This document shows positions 18,889 to 28,457 of a stretch of DNA of 64,000 nt, piece after piece (position 1 is the stretch's first letter; every line of letters begins with the position of its first letter). The notes under the pieces are model-generated. The model saw only the letters and a list, made by a program, of their open reading frames with translations. It did not search any database and was not told where the DNA came from. Location of the stretch: NCBI GenBank assembly GCA_001898235.1, contig MKTN01000029.1, positions 1 to 64,000 on the forward strand, read 5' to 3'. The stretch is from Gammaproteobacteria bacterium 39-13. GTDB taxonomy: Bacteria; Pseudomonadota; Gammaproteobacteria; Berkiellales; Berkiellaceae. The translations under genes and the position numbers were made by a program.

Positions 18889-18928
18889 TAGTCTTATAGT
18901 GAAGTAACTGAAGTAAGGTTTTTAGACG

Positions 18929-20707
18929 ATGGCATCTACTCCCACTTATTCCAGCAAAGTGGTTTATAAGCGTTTACTCTCTTATGTATGGCCTTATCGA
19001 TATGCATTCGTTTTAGCCATCCTTGGTAATTTATTGTACGGTGCAGTTGATGCCGGTATGGTGAAATTACTTGAGCCCTTGTTAGACGAAGGTTTTGTCA
19101 ATCACAATAAGACGTTCATTCATTGGATCCCTTTTGTCTTGGTTGGTATTTTTATTATTAGAGGTATTGCTACCTTTCTTTCTACTTTCTTTATGGGATG
19201 GGTAGGCAGAAATGTTGTGATGAATTTTCGCCAAGAAATGTTTCAGCACTTATTAAAACTTCCTACCGCTTATTATGATCGAAGCACAAGTGGTGAAATC
19301 TTATCTAAGATTACTTATAACGTTGAGCAAGTTGCCAATGCGAGCAGTGATGCACTTACAACGTTGGTGCGCGAATCTTTCACGGTGATTGCATTATTTA
19401 TTGTGATGTTAACTATCAGCTGGCGGTTAACTTTCTTATTCATTATTACTGTTCCGCTGATGGGGGGCATCATGCACGTTGTCAGTAAACGTGTGCGTGG
19501 TGTGAGTGGTCGGATCCAAGATTCCATGGGGAATGTGACCCATGTTGTAGAGGAAGCCATCGAAGGACAAAAAGTCATTAAGGCTTTTGGTGGACAAAAA
19601 TATGAGACTGAAGAATTTGAACAAGTGATCCAGCATAACCGGCGCCAAGAGATGAAGCTGATTGCAACATCGGCGATGAGTGTGCCGATGGTGCAAATTA
19701 TTGGTTCTTTAGCGCTAGCAGGAACGGTTTACTTAGCAACGTTAAGTCCAGAGAGTGTATTAAAAACATCTATTTCGCCAGGGGCCTTTGCAGCAATGAT
19801 GACTTCTATGATTGCGCTTTTAAAGCCTATCAAAGAATTTACAAAGCTCAATAATAATATTCAAAAAGGCATAGCCGGCGCGGCAAGTATTTTTGCATTT
19901 TTAGATGAAAAACCTGAAATTGATACAGGCGTAAAAACATTAAAATTCCCTGCTGGTAATGTTGCCTATCGGAATGTCAGTTTTAGTTATGGCTCAGGAG
20001 CAACCGCTAAAACATTAGATAAGGTTTCTTTTGAAGTCAAAGCAGGCGAAACGATTGCTTTTGTCGGGCGTTCAGGTGGTGGGAAATCAACCCTAGTCAA
20101 TTTACTGCCACGTTTTTATGATACCCAAGGGGAAATTTTCATTGATGGCATTAATATTCTCGATTTGCCATTAGCAGAATTGCGCAACCAAATTGCAATC
20201 GTTACTCAACATGTCACTCTATTTAATGATACCGTTGCCCGTAATATTGCTTATGGTTGTGAGTCGGCGACCAGAGAAGAAATTATGAAGGCAGCTGCAT
20301 CAGCACACGCGAAGGATTTTATTGAGCGCCTTCCTCAAGGATTCGATACTGAGATAGGTGAAAATGGTGTGAGATTATCTGGTGGACAACGTCAGCGTAT
20401 TGCAATTGCTAGAGCAATACTTAAAAAAGCCCCTATCCTCATTTTAGATGAAGCAACAAGTGCTTTGGATACTGAATCTGAGCGTTACATTCAAGAAGCA
20501 CTTGAAAAACTGATGGCGCAATGCACTACATTAGTGATAGCGCACAGATTATCAACAATAGAAAAAGCCGATCGGATTATTGTGGTAGATAAAGGGCATA
20601 TCATTGAAATGGGTACGCATGAAGAGTTAATGCAGCTTGATGGTGTTTATGCAGCTTTGCGAGCCATGCAATATCAAGAGCCTCAAGCAAAGCTTGTGAG
20701 TGCTTAA
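18929..20707 (+). CDS. msbA: Lipid A export ATP-binding/permease protein MsbA
   Basis: 592 residues, the standard half-transporter layout: six membrane helices to about residue 320, then an ATPase domain with Walker A GRSGGGKST near 379, signature LSGGQRQR, Walker B PILILDEATSALD and H-loop IAHRLST. It flips lipid A core across the inner membrane. It is directly followed by lpxK, the usual partner, with nine bases between. Confidence 0.95.
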   Translation: MASTPTYSSKVVYKRLLSYVWPYRYAFVLAILGNLLYGAVDAGMVKLLEPLLDEGFVNHNKTFIHWIPFVLVGIFIIRGIATFLSTFFMGWVGRNVVMNFRQEMFQHLLKLPTAYYDRSTSGEILSKITYNVEQVANASSDALTTLVRESFTVIALFIVMLTISWRLTFLFIITVPLMGGIMHVVSKRVRGVSGRIQDSMGNVTHVVEEAIEGQKVIKAFGGQKYETEEFEQVIQHNRRQEMKLIATSAMSVPMVQIIGSLALAGTVYLATLSPESVLKTSISPGAFAAMMTSMIALLKPIKEFTKLNNNIQKGIAGAASIFAFLDEKPEIDTGVKTLKFPAGNVAYRNVSFSYGSGATAKTLDKVSFEVKAGETIAFVGRSGGGKSTLVNLLPRFYDTQGEIFIDGINILDLPLAELRNQIAIVTQHVTLFNDTVARNIAYGCESATREEIMKAAASAHAKDFIERLPQGFDTEIGENGVRLSGGQRQRIAIARAILKKAPILILDEATSALDTESERYIQEALEKLMAQCTTLVIAHRLSTIEKADRIIVVDKGHIIEMGTHEELMQLDGVYAALRAMQYQEPQAKLVSA

Positions 20708-20716
20708 GGACCGTAG

Positions 20717-21751
20717 ATGGCACAATTTGCTTCTCATGTACTATCTTTTTGGCACCACAAAAGTATTTTTACTTATGTTTTGCTTCCGTTTTCATGGCTA
20801 TTTCAATTAATTTGTATTGTGCGCCGTTGGTATTATTCGCGAAATAGACAGCAAGATTTTCAAGTTCCGATTATTATTGTTGGAAATATTTCATTAGGCG
20901 GCACAGGAAAAACACCTTTGGTAGGGTGGCTTGTTCATTTTTTGCAAAATCAAGGTTTTAATCCTGGTATTGTGATGCGTGGGTATGGTGGACAGGGTAA
21001 ATTAATAGTCGTAAATTCTTTAAGCGATGCAAAAGTCGTTGGAGATGAAGCTTTACTTTTAGCGAGAAAATGTAATTGTCCCATTGTCATTGGGCGTGAT
21101 AGAACGCAAGCAGTAAAAACCCTATTAGCGCAGTTCCCTCAAGTAGATCTCGTTATTTGTGATGATGGATTACAACATTATGCTTTAGAACGAGATCTAG
21201 AGATTGCAGTGATTGATGGAAAACGACGTTTTGGTAACGGCTACTGTTTACCAGCAGGACCGCTTCGAGAAAGTCCCCAACGTCTGAAGCAAGTAGATTT
21301 TGTTGTCACGAATGGAGAAGCCCATGAAGACGAATGGGAGATGACAACGGCGCTAAGCTCAAAGGCATATCGTGTTTCACAGTCAGAGCATGGGCGTTCA
21401 TTAGACGATTTTAAAGGACAAACAGTACATGCTGTGGCGGGGATTGGGAATCCTGAGCGTTTTTTCTTGATGCTAGAAGCTAAAGGGATCAATATCATCA
21501 AGCATTGTTTTGATGATCATCATTTTTTTAGTGGAAGTGACTTGCGTTTCTCAGATAATCTTCCTATCTTAATGACAGAAAAAGACGCAGTAAAATGTTC
21601 CTCATTTGCACCCTCAGAAGCTTGGTTTATTCCGCTAGAGGTACACATGTCAGAAGCATTTTCAAATTTATTATTGCGGAGAATAAATAGTGGACAAAAA
21701 GTTGCTGGACATCCTGGCTTGCCCGATTTGCAAGCAACCTCTTCTTTATAA
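20717..21751 (+). CDS. lpxK: Tetraacyldisaccharide 4'-kinase
   Basis: 344 residues. Adds the 4' phosphate to the lipid A disaccharide precursor at the inner membrane. N-terminal hydrophobic segment, then a Walker A variant [14 protein letters not shown] near residue 56, DDGLQH near 153, and LTEKDAVK near the C-terminus. AAGGA precedes the ATG. The last 62 bases also encode the start of ycaR in another frame. Confidence 0.95.
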   Translation: MAQFASHVLSFWHHKSIFTYVLLPFSWLFQLICIVRRWYYSRNRQQDFQVPIIIVGNISLGGTGKTPLVGWLVHFLQNQGFNPGIVMRGYGGQGKLIVVNSLSDAKVVGDEALLLARKCNCPIVIGRDRTQAVKTLLAQFPQVDLVICDDGLQHYALERDLEIAVIDGKRRFGNGYCLPAGPLRESPQRLKQVDFVVTNGEAHEDEWEMTTALSSKAYRVSQSEHGRSLDDFKGQTVHAVAGIGNPERFFLMLEAKGINIIKHCFDDHHFFSGSDLRFSDNLPILMTEKDAVKCSSFAPSEAWFIPLEVHMSEAFSNLLLRRINSGQKVAGHPGLPDLQATSSL

Positions 21752-21869
21752 AAAAGATAAAAAAGAATTAATTTGTAAGCTAGATAGGCTGGCTTATCCT
21801 ATCAGGGATGATATTCCTGTGATGCTGGAGGAAGAGGCACGTCAACTCAATAGTGATGAAGAATATTAA
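21690..21869 (+). CDS. ycaR: YcaR/UPF0434 Trm112-like small protein, GTG start, overlaps lpxK
   Basis: A 59-residue protein. Its translation begins (M)[17 protein letters not shown] and ends with [12 protein letters not shown], a near-textbook YcaR/Trm112-like sequence with one C-P-x-C pair, a later single Cys (ELIC) in place of the second pair, and [10 protein letters not shown]. The start is GTG with GGAG eight bases upstream (21678-21681). It overlaps the 3' end of lpxK by 62 bases in a different frame. lpxK-ycaR is a conserved neighbour pair in gammaproteobacteria. It is easily missed because it is short and does not start with ATG. Confidence 0.92.
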   Translation: MDKKLLDILACPICKQPLLYKKDKKELICKLDRLAYPIRDDIPVMLEEEARQLNSDEEY

Positions 21870-21932
21870 GTCTATGACTAAACTATTTCTAACCTTTTCA
21901 GCTGATTGTCAAAAACACGAGTAAGTTAGGAT

Positions 21933-23963
21933 ATGATTGAGCGCAATCGCTTATCAGAAGAAACTAGCCCTTATCTATTACAGCATGCGCACAACCCCGT
22001 CCATTGGTACGCATGGAACGAAGAAGCTATCCAGGCAGCAAGAACACAAAATAAGCCTATTTTATTATCAATAGGATATGCTGCTTGTCATTGGTGTCAT
22101 GTGATGGCTCATGAATCGTTTGAAGATGAGCAAACAGCTGAGCTGATGAATCGCTACTTTATTAATATCAAGGTAGATAGAGAAGAGCGCCCTGATTTAG
22201 ATAAAGTGTATCAACAAATGCACCAAATATTGACTCAGCAAGGTGGGGGATGGCCATTGACGGTTTTCTTATCTCCGGAGTCATTAATTCCTTTTTTTAG
22301 CGGAACTTACTTCCCCAAAGAAAGACGATTTCAAAGACCTTCTTTTAAAGAAATTTTGCAGGTTGTTGCGGGTTTTTATGCAAATGATCGTGATGAAATT
22401 GAAGCACAAAACCAGAATTTAGCACTTGTTATCAAGCAACTTGAAGATCAAAAACAAGCTGTTGTTCACAAAATTAAAAAAACACCTTTATTTATTGCTA
22501 AAGAACAGTGGTTGTTAGAATTTGACGAGCAAAATGGCGGCTTTAAAGGAGCGCCTAAATTCCCGATGCCTTCTGCAATTAGTGCAATTCTTTATACTTG
22601 TTATTCATTTGTTCAAGAAAAAAATGTGGATGCAAAAGTGCTTGAGCAAGTGATGACTACTTTAGAGAAAATGTCTCAAGGTGGCATTTATGATCATATA
22701 GGGGGTGGTTTTTTTCGTTATGCCGTGGACGAGCATTGGCAAATTCCCCATTTTGAAAAGATGCTTTATGACAACGCGCAAATGATAAGCCTTTATGCGC
22801 AGGCTTATGCCTTAAGTCAAGACGCTAGATTTAAAAATATCGTAAAAGGTTGCATCCAATGGGCAAATGAAGAAATGTTATCAACAGAAGGGGGATTTTA
22901 TTCTTCATTAGACGCCGATAGCGAAGGGGAAGAAGGCAAATTTTACGTTTGGCAAAAAGAAGAGCTAGAGACGTTTTTGGACGAAAAGGCCTTTTCAGTT
23001 ATTAATCAAATTTATGGTTTAAATGAAGCACCCAATTTCGAAGAAAAGTGGCACCTGATTGAAAAGCATTTACCTTATACAGTGACAGCAAGCGAGAAAT
23101 ATTTATTTGCTGCGAAAGAGAAAATGAAACTTTATCGTAATATGAGAGTAAAACCTTCTTTAGACGATAAATTGTTGTGCGCATGGAATGCTTTAATGCT
23201 CAAAGGGTTGAGTATTGCAGGTATGGTTTTGGCAGATGACCAAGTCAGCATGCAAGCGACACGTTTGTTTACGTTTATCAAAAATAATTTATTTGATGGT
23301 GAGCAGTTATGGGTAAGTTATAAACAAGGTAAACGCAAACAAACAGGTTTTCTTGACGATTATGCATTTTTACTAGATGCCTGTTGGTATTATTTGCAAA
23401 TGAAATGGGATCAAGAAACACTCACATTTGCTACGATACTTGCACGCAAACTAATTGAAGTATTTTGGGATCATGAGAATGGTGGTTTTTATTTTACTTC
23501 ATCTAACCAGGAAAAACTTATCTACCGGCCTAAAGTATGGGTAGATGATGCTCTGCCTGCAGGATCGGCAGTGGCAGCTGTTGCGCTGCAACGATTTGCA
23601 CTTTTATTAAATGATGCTGATATGGCAAGTGTAGCTGATACCACCTTAAAAGTGACACAAGCATTATTAGATGAAAAACCGCAATTCTTTCCAAATTTAT
23701 TGGTTTTATCTTCAGATTATTTATCTTCACCGGAAATTGTTATCATTCATGGAAAACTTGAATTGATCAATGAGGCGAAAAAATTATTGCTAAAAGCGTA
23801 TCTTCCTCATCGTTTTATTTTCACTGTTCAACACGAGGCGATGCCAACTCAATTAGGTCATTATGTTTCTAATGATGATTTAAATATTTATATTTGCCAT
23901 GGCAATGTCTGTCATGAACCGCTGAAGGATCTGGATCGATTAAAAGCCTATCTGCACCTATAA
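21933..23963 (+). CDS. YyaL/SSP411-family thioredoxin-domain protein
   Basis: 676 residues. N-terminal thioredoxin-like (DUF255) domain with [16 protein letters not shown] at the start, active-site-like CHWC at residues 52-55, and [11 protein letters not shown] near 108; the rest is an (alpha/alpha)6 barrel like that of glycosidases and epimerases. Widely conserved, role unsettled. The N-terminus [15 protein letters not shown] is typical, which supports the start. It occupies a place between ycaR and rne where other gammaproteobacteria often carry kdsB and murB. Confidence 0.9.
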   Translation: MIERNRLSEETSPYLLQHAHNPVHWYAWNEEAIQAARTQNKPILLSIGYAACHWCHVMAHESFEDEQTAELMNRYFINIKVDREERPDLDKVYQQMHQILTQQGGGWPLTVFLSPESLIPFFSGTYFPKERRFQRPSFKEILQVVAGFYANDRDEIEAQNQNLALVIKQLEDQKQAVVHKIKKTPLFIAKEQWLLEFDEQNGGFKGAPKFPMPSAISAILYTCYSFVQEKNVDAKVLEQVMTTLEKMSQGGIYDHIGGGFFRYAVDEHWQIPHFEKMLYDNAQMISLYAQAYALSQDARFKNIVKGCIQWANEEMLSTEGGFYSSLDADSEGEEGKFYVWQKEELETFLDEKAFSVINQIYGLNEAPNFEEKWHLIEKHLPYTVTASEKYLFAAKEKMKLYRNMRVKPSLDDKLLCAWNALMLKGLSIAGMVLADDQVSMQATRLFTFIKNNLFDGEQLWVSYKQGKRKQTGFLDDYAFLLDACWYYLQMKWDQETLTFATILARKLIEVFWDHENGGFYFTSSNQEKLIYRPKVWVDDALPAGSAVAAVALQRFALLLNDADMASVADTTLKVTQALLDEKPQFFPNLLVLSSDYLSSPEIVIIHGKLELINEAKKLLLKAYLPHRFIFTVQHEAMPTQLGHYVSNDDLNIYICHGNVCHEPLKDLDRLKAYLHL

Positions 23964-24047
23964 AGAAGTGTTTATTTTTAACTCTTGTCAGTGTTCTACT
24001 GGTAAGACGCCCATAAGATACAACACAATGAATGATGAGGATAAATT

Positions 24048-25271
24048 ATGTTTCTTAGATGGATAACAGGTTTTCCTATTTCTTTGGCGTTAATGCCTGC
24101 GCAATTTTTAACTGAATATAATTCTCTTTATGACATTGACTACGCGGCACTTCGTAAAAGTCGGAAAGAAAATGGTGTAGTGATTTCTAATCATGTTATT
24201 GATTCAACACGACAAGCAAAAATTGATTTTTGCGAAGTCATGTCAGATGTCCCACGGAAAATTCCGCTTAAAGATCAAAAAATCATTATTCATGGAATGG
24301 GAGCAAGTGATTTTTATGAAAATCATTTGTCGGAATATGCTCATTTAGCCAAAAAGCATCCTCACTATAGAGTTGTAGGCTTTAATTTTCGTGGCGTGAT
24401 GGCCAGTAAAGGACGAGCTTGGTCCGAAGAAGATTGGATAAATGATACGATCGCTGTAGTGAAATATTATAGGAAGCAAGGCGTTCCATGGCGGAATATT
24501 CTCCTGCATGGTCATTCGATGGGTGGTGCTATTTTAACAATGGCTGCTGCGAAAATTTATCAAGAAAACAAGGAAAAAGCGCAAAAAAGAAATTCAAAAA
24601 ATACTATTGTTAAATGTGTAGGGCTTATTAACAATAGATCGTTTGCAAATTTAACAGATGAAATTATTATTAGCTTTTTGCAAAGAAAGGAAAGTGCCAT
24701 ATTAACAGGGATCGTTTATGGCGCCTTGTTAGGCATTGCATTGAATATTTCTTTATTATTAAGCATGTTCATTGTTACTAGTATGCTTTTGGCGACTTTA
24801 TCAGTTTCAGAAAAGTTAACGCAGGGTTTATTGCGACCTTGGTTGGAAGTGGCACTTTGGTTAACATTTGGAAAAATGAATGCAGTCTCGGCTTATAAAA
24901 AACTACCTGATGAGGTAGTCGATTATGTGGTTGTGAAAAATGATGGCATTATCAAGGATAAAGCAGGCTTGCATCATGCCTTGAAGCCACTTAATAAAAT
25001 AAAAAAATCACGTTTTAAAACGATGCTCGAAAATGCAAAGGGCAACAAATTTATTCAAACTGCACGGGACGCATTATTAAATCTTAAAGACTCTAAACTT
25101 CACTTAGAGGAAGAACCTGAACGTGGGTTCAGGGCTCATGTCGCGCCTTTGAGCCAATTATCAACCTATCATCGATATCGCACGCAACACACTAATGATA
25201 AATTGCCTCGACAATTATCCGGTGAAAAGGTTTTGGAAAATAAATTACGACGCTTATTGAAAGCAAAATAA
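24048..25271 (+). CDS. Alpha/beta-hydrolase-like protein with central membrane hairpin, paralogue 1
   Basis: 407 residues, not a family I can name. An N-terminal hydrophobic stretch (FLRWITGFPISLALMPAQF) is followed by a hydrolase core: oxyanion-like IIHGMGASDFYENH near 80-93, VGFNFRGVMASKGRAWS, nucleophile elbow GHSMGG with Ser157, and plausible acid and base in VVKNDGII (Asp299) and GLHHAL (His309/310). A hydrophobic hairpin at ~217-252 interrupts the core between the nucleophile and the acid. A close paralogue follows at 26766. A GAGGAT ribosome site precedes the ATG. The layout suggests a membrane-acting lipase, esterase or thioesterase; a host-directed effector is possible but unproven. 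Confidence 0.6.
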   Translation: MFLRWITGFPISLALMPAQFLTEYNSLYDIDYAALRKSRKENGVVISNHVIDSTRQAKIDFCEVMSDVPRKIPLKDQKIIIHGMGASDFYENHLSEYAHLAKKHPHYRVVGFNFRGVMASKGRAWSEEDWINDTIAVVKYYRKQGVPWRNILLHGHSMGGAILTMAAAKIYQENKEKAQKRNSKNTIVKCVGLINNRSFANLTDEIIISFLQRKESAILTGIVYGALLGIALNISLLLSMFIVTSMLLATLSVSEKLTQGLLRPWLEVALWLTFGKMNAVSAYKKLPDEVVDYVVVKNDGIIKDKAGLHHALKPLNKIKKSRFKTMLENAKGNKFIQTARDALLNLKDSKLHLEEEPERGFRAHVAPLSQLSTYHRYRTQHTNDKLPRQLSGEKVLENKLRRLLKAK

Positions 25272-25299
25272 ATAGCTCCGTTGAGTCTCTTTATAAAAA

Positions 25300-25330
25300 T
25301 TGTTAGTATGAAATGCTTTTTTATACTAAC
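25300..25330 (+). promoter_or_regulatory. Promoter overlapped by an exact 8-bp inverted repeat
   Basis: TTGTTA (25300-25305), 16 bp, then TATACT (25322-25327) upstream of the ankyrin gene. The exact inverted repeat gttagtat/atactaac (25302-25309 and 25323-25330) covers both boxes, so a dimeric repressor bound there would block the polymerase. It could also be coincidence in AT-rich DNA. Confidence 0.4.
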
Positions 25331-25347
25331 TTATAAGGAAATTAAAC

Positions 25348-26559
25348 ATGCTCGAAGGTGCGAAAAACCCGCCAATATTTACCAGTAATCTATCTGCAAG
25401 CTTTATGATAAATGCCGATCAAGTTGCTTTGCGTGCATTTCATTATAAAAGTACTCCAACAGAGCTTTGTTTGCCATTTGGCACTAATTCTTTAGTAATT
25501 GAATTACGGAATAAACAAGGAGAAATTACTCAAGAAAGTATAGTAGATGCGTGTAGTATAATTGATGATTATATTTTCCAGCTAACTATTCGTGAGTTCC
25601 AAGCACGTGCTGAAAACTTTCTTCCTGGTATTATGCATGCTGCAGGTTTGAAGACTGGACCTGATTATGGATCAATTCGAAAAACATTAAGACTTAATTT
25701 AATATCAAAACTAAAAGAGTTAGGTGTAACGGAAATACCTTTTGATTTGCAATTTGAACAATTGTCACTTAAATCTGAGCAGGATTCTGTTGATGAAGTT
25801 GAAGATGAGTTGACGGCTGATGAAGCCTCTGATGACGAAGTCAGTGAGCAGCAAGCAGAGTCGGGAATATTAAGTAGCTTGTGGCAAAAAATTACTAATT
25901 CAGCCTTTGCAGGATATCAAAAGTTGTATGGTGCTTACACTGGCTATTCAGTGTTACATGAAGCGATTTTAAATCAGAATGCTACAGCAATACAAACTGC
26001 AACAAAAGAAGATTTCCTCGCTCAAGATAGGCACGGTAATTATCCTGTTCATTATGCGGCGGTATCTGAAAGTCATATTATTCTTCATAAATTATTCAAA
26101 AGGGCTATTGATTTAAAGTTAGGCCATACAATTTTTAATCACAAAAATCATAATAATGAAAACGCACTTTTCACTGCTGTGAAACACCAATCTGTTGGTG
26201 CTGTAGTGTATTTGTTAAATTTTATTGATCCCCGAGAGCAAAATAATCAGGGTAAAACAGCGAAAGATTTTACACAAGATAAAATAATCATCGGGTATTT
26301 GGAGAGAAAAGCTAAAGATTTAGAATCGAAGGAGCAGAATTCACAAGAACGATTAAAGCAAAAATTGGAAACGGCTTCAAACACCTTAGAAGAACTAAAA
26401 GAGGAGCAAGCCGATTTGGATAACTGTAGGGATGATGAAAGAATGCCTATGACATTTAGTGCTTCAAAAAATGCTGAGACAGACGAAGCAAAGATTCATG
26501 GTAGTTTGACCAGCGTTAATGCTGTGATTCAAACAAAAAAAGACACTCTTAAGCCTTAA
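25348..26559 (+). CDS. Ankyrin-repeat protein with acidic linker and C-terminal coiled coil
   Basis: 403 residues. An N-terminal ~140-residue region of unknown type; a very acidic linker (~143-172); ankyrin-type units from about 200 to 318 (DRHGNYPVHYAAVS, NENALFTAVKHQSVGAVVYL, NNQGKTAKDF); then a charged coiled coil (~315-360). AAGGA sits well placed before the ATG. It lies between the two alpha/beta-hydrolase-like paralogues and has its own likely promoter. Ankyrin proteins of this kind are frequent among secreted effectors of Legionellales; secretion here is inference. Confidence 0.7.
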   Translation: MLEGAKNPPIFTSNLSASFMINADQVALRAFHYKSTPTELCLPFGTNSLVIELRNKQGEITQESIVDACSIIDDYIFQLTIREFQARAENFLPGIMHAAGLKTGPDYGSIRKTLRLNLISKLKELGVTEIPFDLQFEQLSLKSEQDSVDEVEDELTADEASDDEVSEQQAESGILSSLWQKITNSAFAGYQKLYGAYTGYSVLHEAILNQNATAIQTATKEDFLAQDRHGNYPVHYAAVSESHIILHKLFKRAIDLKLGHTIFNHKNHNNENALFTAVKHQSVGAVVYLLNFIDPREQNNQGKTAKDFTQDKIIIGYLERKAKDLESKEQNSQERLKQKLETASNTLEELKEEQADLDNCRDDERMPMTFSASKNAETDEAKIHGSLTSVNAVIQTKKDTLKP

Positions 26560-26576
26560 ATTTATCATTTACTACA

Positions 26577-26612
26577 AGAAAAGGTGGCTAAATAAAATGA
26601 GCCATCTTTTCT
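26577..26612 (+). terminator. Hairpin after the ankyrin gene
   Basis: A 13-bp stem, agaaaaggtggct pairing with agccatcttttct (one G-T pair), loop of ten bases. It follows the stop codon by about 18 bases and has T-rich sequence in its right arm but no long trailing T-run. Likely a weak or bidirectional terminator. Confidence 0.55.
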
Positions 26613-26765
26613 CATTGATGGATGCATAAGAAATTATTAAGAAAAACAAAGAACGACAATAAAACTAATAAGTTTTTCAGATAATTTATAGCACTGTAGA
26701 AAATCATTTGTTTTGAATGTTGTTGTTTGTTAGATTGTCTGCTTTTCTTTTGGCAGGTTTAAATT

Positions 26766-27986
26766 ATGCTTTTAAGGTGGTTAGCTGGCTATTTGGTTTC
26801 ATTGGCAGTCATGCCTTCACAATTTCTAGGAGAATATGATACAGGCTCCACGACGGATTGGTCTGATGTTCAGCAAAGAGAAGGCATCACCATTACCAAC
26901 CACCAGGTTGATTCGACAAATGCAGCCAAAATAGATTTCTGCGAAATTCACCAAAATAAAAAATCTCCTAAGGCTAAAGATCAGAAAGTGATTATTTACG
27001 CGGTAGGTAATGGTGATTTTTATGAAAATCATATGCGAGATTATGTTCGCTTAACCAAAAAATATCCTAGCTATAAAATAGTTGGCTTTAATTTTAGAGG
27101 AACTGTAGCAAGCAAAGGGCGAGCTTGGTCAGAAAATGATTGGATAAACGATTGTATAGCGGTGATTGAACACTATAGAAAGCAGGGGATCGCTACCGAA
27201 AATATTCTGCTAAATGGCCACTCCATGGGTGGCGCTATTACAACCATGGCCGCGGCAAAATTATATTCACAAGATGTGGCAAAGGCGAAAAAGTCAAATA
27301 GATCTGCGAAAGACGTAAAGAGTGTAAAATTAATTAATAACCGCTCTTTTTCAAATTTGGCAGATGAAATTATTGTTAGCCTTTTAGGAAAAAGTGCAAG
27401 CGCTGCTATTACAGGAATTCTTTACGGTTCTTTAATAGGAATTATTGCTGGGTTTTCAATGCTTGCAAGTATTGCTGTTGTGACTGCTGCACTTTTTGCG
27501 ACGTTGTATACTACTCCAATGGTCGTTCAAAATTTATTATATCCATGGATGAACGGATTATTGTGGCTCACATTTGGAACAATGGATGCCGCATCGGCCT
27601 ATAAAAGTTTACCAGAAGGTGCTGTGGATCATATTGTAGCGAAACACGATGCTATTATTCAGAATAAAGCTGGTCTGCACCATGCTTTAAAATCACATAA
27701 TACTTTAAGAAAAAACCAGTTGCGAGATATTATCCAACAAGAGAAAAATTCTGCAAAAGTGAAAGCTGCTGAAGCTGAACTTTTAAATATAAAAGATAGT
27801 AAAGTCCGTTATAGCGATGATCCAACGCATGGATTTGAGGCGCATAATGCAGATCTTAATATGCTGTCGACTTATCATAAGCTTCGAGCAAGAAGCGCTG
27901 AGGATAAACTACCTCAGCAGCTTTCAGCTGAAGACGTGATGGATAATAAAATTCAAAGACTGTTTAAAGCAAAAGCAAAAGCATAA
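26766..27986 (+). CDS. Alpha/beta-hydrolase-like protein with central membrane hairpin, paralogue 2
   Basis: 406 residues, collinear with the gene at 24048: LLRWLAGYLVSLAVMPSQFL, GNGDFYENH, VGFNFRGTVASKGRAWSEND, nucleophile GHSMGG (Ser153), hydrophobic hairpin ~215-247, acid candidate Asp295 in AKHDAII and base candidate His305/306 in AGLHHAL. Conservation of all three candidate catalytic positions in both diverged copies argues that both are under selection as enzymes. GCAGG precedes the ATG. The C-termini differ only by small insertions, so they arose by duplication. Function unknown. Confidence 0.6.
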   Translation: MLLRWLAGYLVSLAVMPSQFLGEYDTGSTTDWSDVQQREGITITNHQVDSTNAAKIDFCEIHQNKKSPKAKDQKVIIYAVGNGDFYENHMRDYVRLTKKYPSYKIVGFNFRGTVASKGRAWSENDWINDCIAVIEHYRKQGIATENILLNGHSMGGAITTMAAAKLYSQDVAKAKKSNRSAKDVKSVKLINNRSFSNLADEIIVSLLGKSASAAITGILYGSLIGIIAGFSMLASIAVVTAALFATLYTTPMVVQNLLYPWMNGLLWLTFGTMDAASAYKSLPEGAVDHIVAKHDAIIQNKAGLHHALKSHNTLRKNQLRDIIQQEKNSAKVKAAEAELLNIKDSKVRYSDDPTHGFEAHNADLNMLSTYHKLRARSAEDKLPQQLSAEDVMDNKIQRLFKAKAKA

Positions 27987-28014
27987 GAGTAAGAGATAAA
28001 ACCTTATCCCTTCT

Positions 28015-28090
28015 GTCGTTGCGAAGAAGCGAAGCGACTGTAGCAATCCAGACTGGACTGCATCAAAAGCTATGCGCTTCTCGCAGTGAC
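28015..28090. repeat. Dispersed palindromic repeat, family A, copy 2
   Basis: A degenerate copy of the element at 3201: left arm gtcgttgcgaag, inner gtagcaatcca, right arm cttctcgcagtgac. It lies between convergent genes (the second hydrolase-like gene and the small minus-strand gene), the same kind of position as copy 1. Confidence 0.7.
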
Positions 28091-28133
28091 GGACAATATT
28101 TTATTAAAAATTCAGCCTAATAAAGCGCTCATA

Positions 28134-28400
28134 CTATATTTTTATTTGCTTTATTTGTGAAGAAGATAACTGCTCTTCAACTTTGATTGCTTGCGGGGCT
28201 GATTTTTCTATAGATGTTTTGGGTAATTGATTAACTATGATAGTCCCGGTTGTATTGTCAGTTTCCCAATCAATCTCGGTATTATTTGGATTGTTAATAG
28301 CCATATTCTTTAATTTTTGATAAAGCATATCAAGCGTTAAATCATTGCCTATATCTTCAAATGATTTATCTGCGTCTGTTTCTTTAAAATTTTCTAACAT
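28134..28400 (-). CDS. Small hypothetical protein
   Basis: 88 residues from ATG 28400 (MLENFKETDADKSFED...). That start has AGAGGA eight bases upstream; earlier in-frame starts reach 28457 but lack such a site. Acidic overall with a short helical segment (LDMLYQKLKNMA); no domain I recognise. It follows the BAR-like gene by about 57 bases on the same strand and may be cotranscribed with it. Confidence 0.5.
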   Translation of the reverse strand: MLENFKETDADKSFEDIGNDLTLDMLYQKLKNMAINNPNNTEIDWETDNTTGTIIVNQLPKTSIEKSAPQAIKVEEQLSSSQIKQIKI

Positions 28401-28457
28401 TATCATCTTCCTCTGATTGTATAGTGTTGCTTCTTTTTTAGTAAAATCTACATGCAA

